Source: Amyelois transitella
Lineage: Eukaryota; Arthropoda; Insecta; Lepidoptera; Pyralidae
Direction: 5' to 3'
Length of the DNA stretch: 64,000 bases
NCBI RefSeq assembly: GCF_032362555.1
Contig: NC_083507.1
Span: 7,257,001 to 7,321,000 of the forward strand
Positions 1 through 12,500 of this stretch are shown here, one piece after another; the stretch's first letter is position 1; each line of letters starts with the position of its first letter. Made by a program: the position numbers and the translations under genes. The notes under the pieces are model-generated. The model saw only the letters and a program-made list of their open reading frames with translations. It was not told where the DNA came from and did not search any database.

Positions 1-175
1 ACGCCGCGGATGTACGACGTAGCGCGGATCTGCTTAATTTCATGCCTGTGAAAGAACAGCCAAATTAAAAGCATACCGACTTTTTAAAGTTAGCAGTTAT
101 GTTGGTTTTAATGAAATATTTCAAAATTATATATCGAAATAAGGTCAAAAGTACTCGAAACCGCCGAGCTTGCAA

Positions 176-297
176 CAAAGAGTTATGAATGTGGATGAAG
201 TGAAGGAAGTATGCAGAGATCGTAGCAAGTGGAAAGAGGTAGTCTCTGCCTACCCCGGGAAAGAGGCGTGATTTTATGTAGGTATGTATATCGAAAT
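176..297 (+). repeat. 3' end of a LINE-like repeat (family C)
   Basis: The stretch reads as the last ~28 codons of a reverse-transcriptase ORF, ending in a Trp-Lys-Glu-Val-Val-Ser-Ala-Tyr-Pro motif and a TGA, followed by a short tail rich in TATG/TATA units. Two more copies of the same 3' end lie at 54788-54890 (plus) and 63950-64000 (minus, with a clear tetranucleotide tail). Only the 3' tip is present, as expected for 5'-truncated non-LTR elements. The clade is not assigned. Confidence 0.55.
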
Positions 298-516
298 AAA
301 AAAATTGTATGAAAGTTTACAATGAGTATGTAGTTATTGTCCACGCAGTTAAATGAACAAACCTTTTACGATAACCCAAAGGAAGAGAAATTTCATAGCC
401 TCCATTCAAATGTATAATTTAAGGTAAATTGTGGGATGGTTGTCAGCTCCCATCATTTTCATACATAAAAGTATGCGTAATTTATGATTATGGATTGTGT
501 AGAATGAAATACTTAC

Positions 517-3500
517 TTTCTCGCTTTAGCCACCAGATCAGCAAAGGGCTTCTCCCATGTGTACATCTTGATGACCTGTATTCCTGACAGGATCTCGTTC
601 ATAAGACGCACTCTCTCATCAGTTCTTAGAGCAGTTTTTAACCGAAGCACAGATGTACGTTTGCCCAAATACGCTACGGATAAATATATTACACATAAAC
701 AAATTGTAAATGTTTAAACCAGTTAGTCGTGCAGTTTAATCATTAGGTTTGTATATTTAGATGTAGTTAACATATAGATCGGTAAGAACGTAGGTACATA
801 TCGTACCGGTACGTACCGGTTTATGTAAATTCTATAATGCAACTATTTCTGAACTGAACTTTTTTATTAAAGTCCCATAGGTCAAGACTTACAATAGACA
901 CAAATAACCCAATAGATTAGTACCTACCTAATATTAAGAAATTATTAATTAGGTAAATAATCCTATGATGCCACAGTTAAATAATTTTTTCAATGTCTGA
1001 GCATTATGAAAATAGTATTTAGATAAGAATAAATCTATATTAAGTCTTTTCGTGCTCCCAGTAGCACCCTATGCCACTTTGCTCCCTTTGGTCCGTTTTC
1101 CGAAATTTCTCTTTCAGCATTTTCCGGTCTGTATAGTTTTCAATTTTGAGTCTATCATATCATCTTTTGGCGACGTCTATTTAACTGATATTTAACGATA
1201 GTTTAAAAGTATTAGGTTAATAATCTAGTTTGAAGCAAGTTAATTAGTATAGACACTTTGTAATTAGTGTAACCGTTAATAATCCTCCGTTATACTGTTA
1301 TTATTAGTTTGCTAACAAGTAATTTACCCTGTTGCAAATTAATTTAACATTTGATGAGACTGCGTTACTAGACAGCTACTGTATGTACGCTTGTTTTCTG
1401 ATAAAAACGTGTTTGCAGTGCAATTATTTTCATTATGCTTAAAGCTTCGATAAATCATTATTCATTTTGGCAAAGAACATACAAATAATTAATTGATATT
1501 GAGCTAAGGTGATAGTCCTCTTGGAACTAGGGCTTCTTTCCAGAGTGATGTCGCCGGGACTAACACTAAAATGGTCATGAGTAGACTAAAATCAGGTTTT
1601 TTGTGTTTCAATCATCTAACAAAATATTGATACACATTTTATTAGACGCAAGGTGTTTAAAAAGTACAAAATACTTTTAAGGCTCAGATGATGGTGTTGC
1701 TATTAGACTGAAGTATTATTGGTATTAATAATTAAGATTGAATTGCTTCACAACTCACCTTGTAGAGGTATGAAGAGCAACATGAATCCGACCCCCACCA
1801 CCGCCGCCCAGCTAATCTCCAACCACATAAAGTACGTTATGATTACTGTGGCTAACGGCCCGATCCATAGATAGTGTAAGAAGATGATGGCCACGTCAAA
1901 ACGGTTCACGTCATTGGATAACAGATTTACTACTTGTCCCACTGTTGTTTCGCCGAGTGCAGTTTTGGACAGTCTTAGCGACTGCAAAAAAAATATGAAT
2001 GTGTCTCTATTACTTTGATACCACTTCATTTACAAAATGATTATTTTTTATCACATTTTTTACTGTACATTAAAAAGTCGTCTAAACATTTACCTTTCTG
2101 TAAATTAATGAACAGCAAGCAACCCTAAACTTCATTCCCATGTGAAGGATGGCCATCATGTACGGATGTACTATGAACACGTTGAGCGCCGAACACAGAA
2201 CCACTAAGGCAGCGTACACATACGCTTCTTCCCTGGCCACCGAGATCTGCCCGGGACTGTAGTACTCCACTAATTTGCCAAGGAACACTGGCTGTGCTAT
2301 CCTGCGATGAAAAATATATGTTATCCATGCTTAATATTATAAAGAGAAAAGATTTATTTTCGATTGTAACGAATAAACTTAAAAACTACAGGACTGATGG
2401 CTGGACTGTTAGCCCTGTTTACCCTGTTAGGGATAAAGACGTACTATTAAACTGATTTCGACGAAATCTTAAACAGATATAGACATCCTAACATGTTCTT
2501 TTTTTTCTGGAAATTAGCGCAAGAGGGGACCCCCGCTTGAAAGCTAGTATAAAATACATGCGGGCTTATCACACAGATTGAACTTTCTCCAGGCTAATCA
2601 GAAAAGTTGGCTTTCAATCACGGCCTGACCATGAAACGAATCCGGGACTGAACCACATTCAGAGGCAGATACACTATACACTGCGCCATACATAAATAAG
2701 AACAAACGTCTTTCAGTCAAATAAGGAAGCCACTAAGGCAAAAGGCAGAGGATGATTGATTATGATGGAAGAAACGCTTCATTCATACAAATATCACGTC
2801 TATAGTCTCCAAAACACGCGAAGGCCACGGTCAGCTGCATGGTTTAATGATGGAATTACAGATAGTGACAGGGCTAGCCCATCGCCAAAGATGGATCCCA
2901 AGTTAATAAGTCTAAACTTCATAAAGAAACAAACAAAGAATAATTTTCAAAAACAAGCAATTTAAACTTGAGAGACTTTTAATTTTGAGGCACCGTGCCG
3001 TGTCGCCGTAGTCGTCGTCTGAGAAACTTTTGATGATTCCTAACGGCACCTTGATTAACTAAGTTCTAATTAAATTCAAAACAAGTCTAAATATAATAAC
3101 TTTTTGATTTAAATTATAATAATAAGTAAATAGTCTGAGCATTGGTTAATCGGTTAACCATAATAAACCACAGAACTCTTTTAACTTGTCACAACGTGGC
3201 GCCAATTTCCAATGGCAAATGGAAATTTCCCTGAAGTTAAGTCACCGGTAAAAGAAAAATAAAGTAGTTTGAATTGTTGAAGTAGTTTAATTGAAGAAAC
3301 CTTTAAATAATAAATAAAAATAAATATATATGGGACAAATTACACAGATTGAGTTAGCCTCGAAGTAAGTTCGAGACTAGTGTTACGAGATACTAACTCA
3401 ACGATACTATATTTTATAATAAATACTTATATAGATAAACATCCAAGGCTCAGGCCAATCAGAGCAAGTTCGTTTCTCATCTTGCCCTGGCCAGGATTCG

Positions 3501-6500
3501 AACCCGGGACCTCCGGTGGCCTCACAGAGGCCGTCTTTAGTAGAATGATACAACAAAAATATAATAGTACGTGACATACATTATGGCAAATACTAATTAA
3601 CCTGCCAGTACTCGCGCTTCATTTTGGGACACCAACAGTCGCGTCGGGGTAGATAAGACCCATATATTATTTAGATGATTTAAATCACAAGACATATATT
3701 TTTTAATGAAGTAATGTATTTGTTACAAATTTAACAATAAAACAAGTAATATAATTTGACATTTTAATTTCTTTTACTGGAACAATCAACTTTATCTATA
3801 ATAATAAAAATGTGCTAGAAAAAAGTTACTATTAACATTTCACTTCAAAAAACTTAGATAATTATTTATTTTTATTAATAATCAACAACTATAATTATGT
3901 TTTTATTATAGTATCTGAGTATCTTCGTTTAAAAAAATACTTATAAACAATTAGACAATCTTAGTTTTATAACAATCAGCCTCAAAATCTATCACAAAAA
4001 AGTCCTATAAAATTACCAATCTTAGAATAAAAAAAAATTTTTGGTATGTTTTTTAGACTCTAATTAATCTTTTTTTTGCAATTTTCACACACAAACATCG
4101 TATGATCTCGGCAAATAAATGCCTGACAGTAATGGCACTGAGTCTCGGTCTTCCTATCCTTTTTAGGGGGACAGAGCGAACATTGACCACGAACATTACT
4201 ACCCCTGATGGTAGAGATCTTTTTTGAATTTGTGGCATCACCAAACTCAAAGCTAAATCTTTGAAAAATGTTTTTGGGCTTTTTTAGCCTCATTGATCGG
4301 ACCAGGACGCTCTCTGATAATGTTGTGGCTTCGCGTCCGTACTGATCTGGGCGGTTCTTCAATATTCCATTTAATAACTCCATTTTTAGAGACGTAGTGT
4401 CCTTGACGAATGTAGTTCAATGGTACATCAGTTAGATCAGTTCTTCTTTGAAATAAATTATCTGATGTAGGTACTGGATTTGAAGATACAAACTCAGTAG
4501 ATTCCTCTTCCGAACTTTGACAAGAATTACAATCATGTTCGTCCATTTCTAGGTAATCTTCGATTTCCGAACATTCTTCCCCTTCGATTTCATTTTCATA
4601 CAATATTTTTTCAATAGTCGCGGCATCTAATCGCATACGAGACATTCTGTAAATAATAATAATGATTTATATTTTTAATAGTAATAAAAAACACTTACAT
4701 GAACCGTCGCGTAAGGGTCTAAACGACCCATACTCACTTGACACGTCCGTCCTGTTCAAACGCCGCAGGCGAAATGGCCGAGGTGGGGGGTACGAGTTCA
4801 CTATGAAGTCACTTGAAGGTACCTAGCGCGGCAAACTAAAACTAATAATATTAGAGAAATTACGGATCAAATTCTGTAGCTCTGGGTCTTTTCGACCCAT
4901 GCGCGACTACTGGCGGGTTAATACTAAAACACGTCTATCTCAGCTTTATCTCAGGGTCAACGTTTATAAAAATCTAATTTCGCGCTGGATATTAACTCTT
5001 CAGCTTCAGCACTATCTTGCGATAATTAATAAACAAGGAAATACATATAAAATCAACGAACTAACTTTCTACACAGCTTAATAAATCTATAAAGGGCTTA
5101 ATAGTGAGTCAAAATTACGAAACAACTAAAATGAAAAGCTTTATTTTTTATCAATCTTCACCTCTACTTTTAACAGGTAGTCGTACCTTACCTGTATACC
5201 GTATTGTACCGAAATAAATTGTCGTCTATTGAGCTGCGCCCAAGGGTAAAGAGCTGCGCCCATACAATGAACTTTTAACTATTCTACATCTCAAATAAAT
5301 ATTTACATACAATGCATCTGAATAACTATTTAATTATTAGTAAATCTCACTCAATAACAGAAGTATTAAGTATCTCGGCTCTCTCGTACATAACTTCGTC
5401 TCGAAGACGAATCAGCTTTTCGCGCAACGTCCCGTGTTCAGACTGGCTGAAATAACTTATGAAATGACCAAGGAAACGGGGCTGGTGGATTCTGGGAAAG
5501 GAAGGAAAATAACACAGGATTCAAAATAAGAAGAAGGAACTATTTTAACGAGAACGACCGGATAAAATAATTCCATGGCTAAATGCATATCACTGATGAT
5601 TAACAGTAAACATAGAATTGTTTATTAATATAGACCATATCTTATGAGTAGTTAAGTATTATGCTTGTAATATTTGAAGTAATGACGTGAAATCTGGGGT
5701 GGTAAATTTTTATGACTTCGAGAACTCCTTGCATAACTAAGTCAATAAGTCACCCATCCTTAGATATCGTCTAAGTCCATATACAGAAATATATGATCAA
5801 AGCCCATCCCACATATCCGCTATTCGTTATTTCCTTGTTCAGCAGCTGTTGACAAACTGCCGACTCGAGCCATAATGGCACAAGATTGAATGAATACATA
5901 TATCATTGATTGCTGAGAATTGTGCATGTACACTAAACGCAATGGAGGTTTCAATAGGACGAGCAAAGTTCGTTACACACATGATTCACACACATTTTAC
6001 ATATACCTACTTGTTAAAGAAAAAAATAACCTCGTCAAAGCAATTATTGATTATCTCATAGATTTTGTAAGATTAGTCCGTGAACGACTTCTATGTGAAA
6101 TGATACATCGAAATAATTAAGAAAAATAAGATTTATAGGAACAAACACGCGGGGAATAGTAGAATAAATAAAAGGATAATATCAAGACCAAGCAATGGAT
6201 TAGGGATGATGATGATGATACATATGAGTCGTTTCACAACTATGCGTAATCAATAGGTAAAGAAGTACCTATAAATAACATGGGAACCAGAACTCACATG
6301 TTTGTTGCGCAATCGTATGGGATTACGCAACACCACGTTAATTTCTAAGAACTGAAATTATATTATAAAATTGTTTTAAAGTGGACGAAATAAATAATTA
6401 TGATGATTTTAAACAAAGGCATTTTCTCATAAGACGAAATAATCGATGTCATTGTACAATAATTGATATATGGGAAAACCCTTGGTAAACAATTAATTTC

Positions 6501-9500
6501 ATCACAATTTCTTTCAAAATAATATTTTATCGCAGTACGATTGTCTCAGAATAGTTGCCAGTCATGAACAAGATGATCCTTAACTTTTTTCGTCAGAAAG
6601 TTTTACTTTCAGCCTAGAAAAATGGAGACGTGACGTTTCAAGAAACCTTGACCCAGCGAGCGCCTTGCCAACTGCTACCATGCGAAGCTAATTCTGTCCC
6701 AGTGTTTAATTATTAATGTACGAAAAGTTTTCAAAGTTACATAAATTACCTACTCCATCAACTCATTGAACTTAATTGATTTTCAATAAATCCATACATT
6801 AAGCGATTGTTCAATAAACGTTTAAGTTTTTGGGTTAAATAAATAACAATTCAAATTTCATGCTGAATCTTAAAGATTAAATATATTGCTAAAAAAATAA
6901 TAGTTATTTCCCCTCTATCATAAAAATCATATATCAATTTCCAAACTAGAACTTATCTATCTCAAACTTATGTAGTGTAAGGGCGCGTTTATATGACGCG
7001 GAATGTTACAGCGTGTCGGCCGCGCGACGAAAGTATGGTGACCGCGCGGCGGCCGCGCGGTCAGGCCTGGTGGCCACGCCACTGCGAACCCGAACCATTT
7101 CCAGTTGATCTTGGTCTTTCTTAAAATTCACACGTGTTCGTTATGAGCTATTTGACTAAGAAGAATAAAATTATGATTGCATATTACTTGTACCGACAAA
7201 GCAAAAAGAAAGAAAAAAAGAATTGTAGAAAATTTTGGATTCATCCTATTTTAGCACGGCGAGAAGAGTTTGGTGAATTTCATACGCTATACAACCAATT
7301 GCGAGAAGATGAAAAAGAATTCGCAGATTATTTCCGAATGGATGTTAAAACATTTGATAAACTACTCAACTTCATACATGATAAATTGAAGCACCAGAAC
7401 ACTAACATGCGGGACAGTATTACCCCCACAGAAAGATTAGCAGTGACATTGCGGTAAGTAAATAAATAATAACAATTACTTGGTCAAGTGGTATTTATTA
7501 ATCATTATATATATAAATTTGTAAGGCAGACTATATATTTGTAAAATCTAAATCGTCGATACTTGAATTGGATGGACTGGCAAAATTGTATTGCTCTCCA
7601 CCTACGGTAGATTCGGACTCTTCAGAATAAGATGATTGTTGTGTTGTCGGACGTCCAGATCCAGCAGCAGTAGTGTAACCATACTGATAGGTGCTTTCGT
7701 ATGATACATTTTCGCCTTCTCGACGATACGTAGTCTCGGGTGGTGGAGTAAAGTAAGGCCTTTTCGAACCAGCATTCTGGAGCTGTTGGTTTTTAGCTTT
7801 TATATTTCTCACAATAGACATCACCTGGTACTGAAACTCAACAGTATCTTCATCATTGAATTGTTCAACAGTTGGTAAAATTCCTTTAAAGAACGACATC
7901 ATACGACTGTCTTCTTCTTTTTCAACAGAGTCCATAAACTTCATGAATTTTGCATCCACATCACTCAATTCTTTATTTTTCGTATTTGGTTTACTTTTTC
8001 CTGGCTCAGAATTCTTAAAATTTGAATTAGTTTCGCGGGGGTTGTATATTTTCTTTAAAAACAACATATTATCATAGTATGGGTACTTATGAACTTTTTT
8101 TGTTGCAGATCCAGATTTGTTTTCCCTCATTTTCTTTTCGCATTTCATCCACCCATCTCGCATATTTTTCCATTTCTGAATAACTTTTTTACCTGGAATT
8201 TAAAAATAATATTCACATTAAAAAATATAGTTATTTTTAATTCGCATGATTCCTCTTTATGTTTCATTATCAGGAAACATGTTAATTAATATTAATACTA
8301 TTAGTATAATTAATTGCTTGAAATAAGTTCCTTAATATCATTTTATATATTTACAGGTACTTGGCAACAGGTCACACGTTTGCCGATTTAAGATACGCAT
8401 TTAGAATTGGAAAAACAACATTATCGTTTATCATTAAAGAAGTGTGTAACTGTATATGGTCAGAACTAGTAAACATATATATGAAAATACCATCAGAAAA
8501 TGAATGGCTGAATATTGCTGAAGACTTTGCTGTTATTGCAAATTTTCCCCACTGCCTAGGTGCTGTGGATGGGAAGCATATCAGAATAATTAAACCTACA
8601 AAATCTGGATCAATGTTCTTAAATTACAAACACTTTTTTTCTATTGTATTAATGGCAGTCGTTGACACCAATTATAATTTTATATTTGTAGATATTGGTG
8701 CATATGGCAAGGACTGCGATTCAAGTGTTTTTAAAGAAACTGTCTTTTGGAAGAGACTGCTGAACAATACACTTAACTTACCACAGCCTGCTCTGATTCC
8801 AGAGACTAATTTTCAATTACCGTACGTATTTGTCGCGGATGAAGCATTCGCGTTGCACAAAAATGTACTGAGACCATTTAGTGGTCGAGAACTCAATGAA
8901 ACAATGTCAATATTTAATTATCGTCTTACTAGAGCAAGACGTTATGTGGAATGCGCTTTCGGCATAATGGCCAATAAATGGAGGATCCTCCATCGGCCTT
9001 CAAATGTATCTTTGGAGCTCACAGTCGACATTGTAAAAACCTGTTGTTTATTACAAAACTTCATACATAAAGAACAGGGCATAGGTAATTTAATTGTCGA
9101 TTCAGGCTTTGAACTACAGACACTGTCACGATCAGAATATGCAGATCCTTTAATAGCAGACAATGTTCGTCAAAATTTTGCTGAATATTTTGTTTCTCCT
9201 CAGGGCAGTGTACCATGGCAAAACAAATATATATAGATACTCAAAATTATCAAATCACTCGTTTATTGCAAGAATATCACAGTTAAAAAACAATTTTAAA
9301 CTTAACTCAAATAATATTTTTTTGCGATTTATGATGATGATGAATGTTCACAATTTTTTAATTACCAAATAAAAGATGGAAAACTTACCGTATGTGTTTT
9401 TTTCCCCAATTGGAAGGTCATTGAAATCTTCTTTTATAATTGAACATAGGTCATGCCAGGCTTTTAGTGTTTGACGTTTATCCTTATAGGATTCGCTTGT

Positions 9501-12500
9501 TTTATCCCAAAGGATATTTCTTTCTTCCACTAAAGATATCAATGTCTCAGGATTGATACTCAGTTCATCCATCTTCGAAATCACGATGTCCGCGCGTCAC
9601 GATGTCTACGCAAGTCCAATGAAAGGAGAATGCGGGGACGCCGGCGCGGGGCGTACATCGAGAACATTCGAGTGATTCGAGCGAGACGGCCGCGCGGCCG
9701 CCGTGTGATCGAGGAGCGAACGCCGCGCGGTCACCGCGCAGTTAGTTACTCAAAATTAATTTCAACTTTACGTCCTAGATAATAAAACATAAATTTGCTA
9801 TAACTGAACAGTTAGTACGCGGCCACCGCGCGGTCGCCGCGCGGCGGCCGCAAGAATTTTTTCGCGTCGTCTAACTGCAGCCTAACGTAAGTACGAGTAA
9901 TACACGTACATCTTTACTCAGTGACCACAAAGAAACAGCCACGGTCAACAGATTAAAGACCTAAAGAAACATGTATTCTGTGTGTCACCGTGAACATTAG
10001 ATAACATGTACTCCTACTAGATACCCGACGCAAGCCGAGAATGCCACGGTCGAGGACATTAGCACAAATGGCACGTTTTAATGTTTGACGGACATTTTTG
10101 CATATTGGACCAATATTTTACTCATCATCATCCTCAGGGCATCCGCCCTTTTACTGAATAGTTTGCAGAAGACAGAAAAAATAAGTTTTATATTGACGGA
10201 GCCAGCAAGTAATTGGCGAAACTCTTAAAAAGTTTGGGTTCCGCTTGAAAAAATTTGGAGACATTGCCGAATTATTAAATACGATTTAGGTTTATTAGTA
10301 TCAGTAAGTTTTTAAGTTTAAATATTATTCATACGAACACAGGGCAATGCCTTTCTTTATATTTTCTTGTTATGGACCTACTGGAAGAAATTTCTTTAGA
10401 AATAAGTAATGCACGTGTACAAAGTTTCTCCTTAGTCTAGATTTTAATAGGGATATATACTGGCGTCTAGATGTACTCGTATGTTTTTCGTTGATGTACA
10501 TAAATATATAAATAAATGTGGAATTAAGAACCAGGAAAATGAAAAGGAGTGATATTAATATGCTGTCCGCATATGATGATATTCAGTCTACCTAAATAAA
10601 TGACTAACTTTAGATATCCGTATTTATTTTGTTACACACCAAAACAAATACTGTTCTTTGCTACAGTTTAATTTGATTCCAGATAAATTTGTTGATAGGT
10701 ATGTTACAGTGTGTTTTCAATTAAATAAAGGAGTCCTTTTTTTAAACGTTATCCATTCTCCACAATACCAATTTAATTGTTTCGACATGTATGTTTTCTG
10801 TGTATATGTATATTATATTTTACTATTACTACGATGACAATTAAAGATAGGTACTAGAGCAATTTAAAGACTGTAGCGACGAAATGAGTTGCATAATGGA
10901 AGAGTACTACCAGGAAGCGACCTTGTGGACGATTTTCGAGTAACCGTAACATTTACTCACCTTCAGATAGGTGTAATAAATCATCAATTGTTTTACCAAA
11001 ACAATATAGTCTCTAAACTCAAACAAATGTTAGGTACTTAAAACAATTTTTAACACACATAGTTTGTACTCAAACTAACCACGAAATAAAAATGATCATA
11101 TTCCGTCAATTGAACTGATCTAGGGAGATAATAAAAATCAAACAATTGAAGGAAAACATTATTATAGTTCAGTAAATTTTGTTGATTTTAGATTTAAGTT
11201 ATCACCCTTTTTGCTTAAAAAATGCCTACTAATATTAAATCTTAATAAAAGTGTTCACTTTTAATGATAAATAAACTTTTAGAATCATCCTATACAACAA
11301 TATTACTTATAGCATTCCAAAACAAACAGTACCATCTATATCAGTTCCATATCACCTGTATAAGTAGACAAAATACAGTGGAATTCTAAAAAAATATCAC
11401 AATTAACATACACAATCAATATTTACATATTGTTAAATGGTCAATGACATGTTCTTAAAACAGCATCATTTTGTTTCACTAACACGGTGAATGTATTCTG
11501 TAGGTCATTTGCGATAATTACGTAAGTAAATATTATTAAACAGATTAAGTGTACAGAAGCTATGCAACATATTGTGTAAGCAATATGTTTTTGTTTACTT
11601 AAGTACACGCCTTAATATGTCTAATGGATTTTGGTATTTTGATGACACATTGGGACCGGTGAGTACCTATGGATACCTACCATCGTAATGAATCATACCC
11701 AGCAAAACATAGGTCGGTATTCTGAAATACATTCTAATCTTATTTAATATATTTGAGTTCGGTGTCTAGCGAGTTTAAGACGCGGTCCTTTGAGAATAAA
11801 TTTGAATAAGCTAGATTTATTCATTAACTAACACAAGTAGCCAAGAATCTTAACTATTTTGGACGCACCGTTTCATCGGCAATCTATAATTTAAATACCT
11901 CTACCAATAAATACAAATTTGGGCACAAAAATGTTAAAAAATAGGCATTTTTGTTAGTAATTTTTATCTATTCTGTTTTGCGAAATATAAAATCCCTTTT
12001 CAAATAAATAGATTTACAATATAAATATTATAGTCTTATTTTTATTGTATTTAATTATAGAAAATATCCTTTCATATTGCTACTTAAACATTCACGCATA
12101 GTCAAAGATTTCCTATCGAATCTTGGACGTGATTTACGCACGTGGCCGCTCGCCTATTTCCGATAAAAATTATCTCCACAGCATTGATATAGTAAATGTA
12201 GATTACGCAAGTATAATGACAGATCACTGATGGATAATTTAAAATAAGGCAAGCTTAGACGATGAAAGAATAGTACGTTTTGGTATTCTAGACTTTTTAT
12301 AGCTCTTATTTAAACAAAAATACATGAATATGGATTATGCCTCATTCACAGAGGAGTAGACAGAAATCTGTAGGGAACCATTTGTATGTGTTGTCTATTC
12401 TATGTGATATCATTATTGTATTTACAATCAAATAAAGATTATTTATTATTAAATATTATTAACTGCCGATGCCGCACAAACGCACGAACGTGTGATATAT

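Larger units (their letters stand above)
6981..9882. mobile_element. PIF/Harbinger DNA transposon, apparently intact
   Basis: The 2,902-bp element is flanked by TAA on both sides (6978-6980 and 9883-9885), the typical 3-bp Harbinger target duplication. Imperfect terminal inverted repeats start GGGCGCGTTTATATGACGCG at the left and, inverted, GGCTGCAGTTAGACGACGCG at the right (14 of 20 identical). Both subterminal regions (about 7010-7085 and 9640-9850) are packed with GGCCGCGCGG/ACCGCGCGG motifs. This is a striking GC-rich contrast with the AT-rich surroundings, and the motifs are probably transposase or accessory-protein binding sites. The element encodes the two proteins expected of an autonomous Harbinger, a DDE transposase and a MADF/BESS protein, both open from start to stop. 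Confidence 0.9.
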
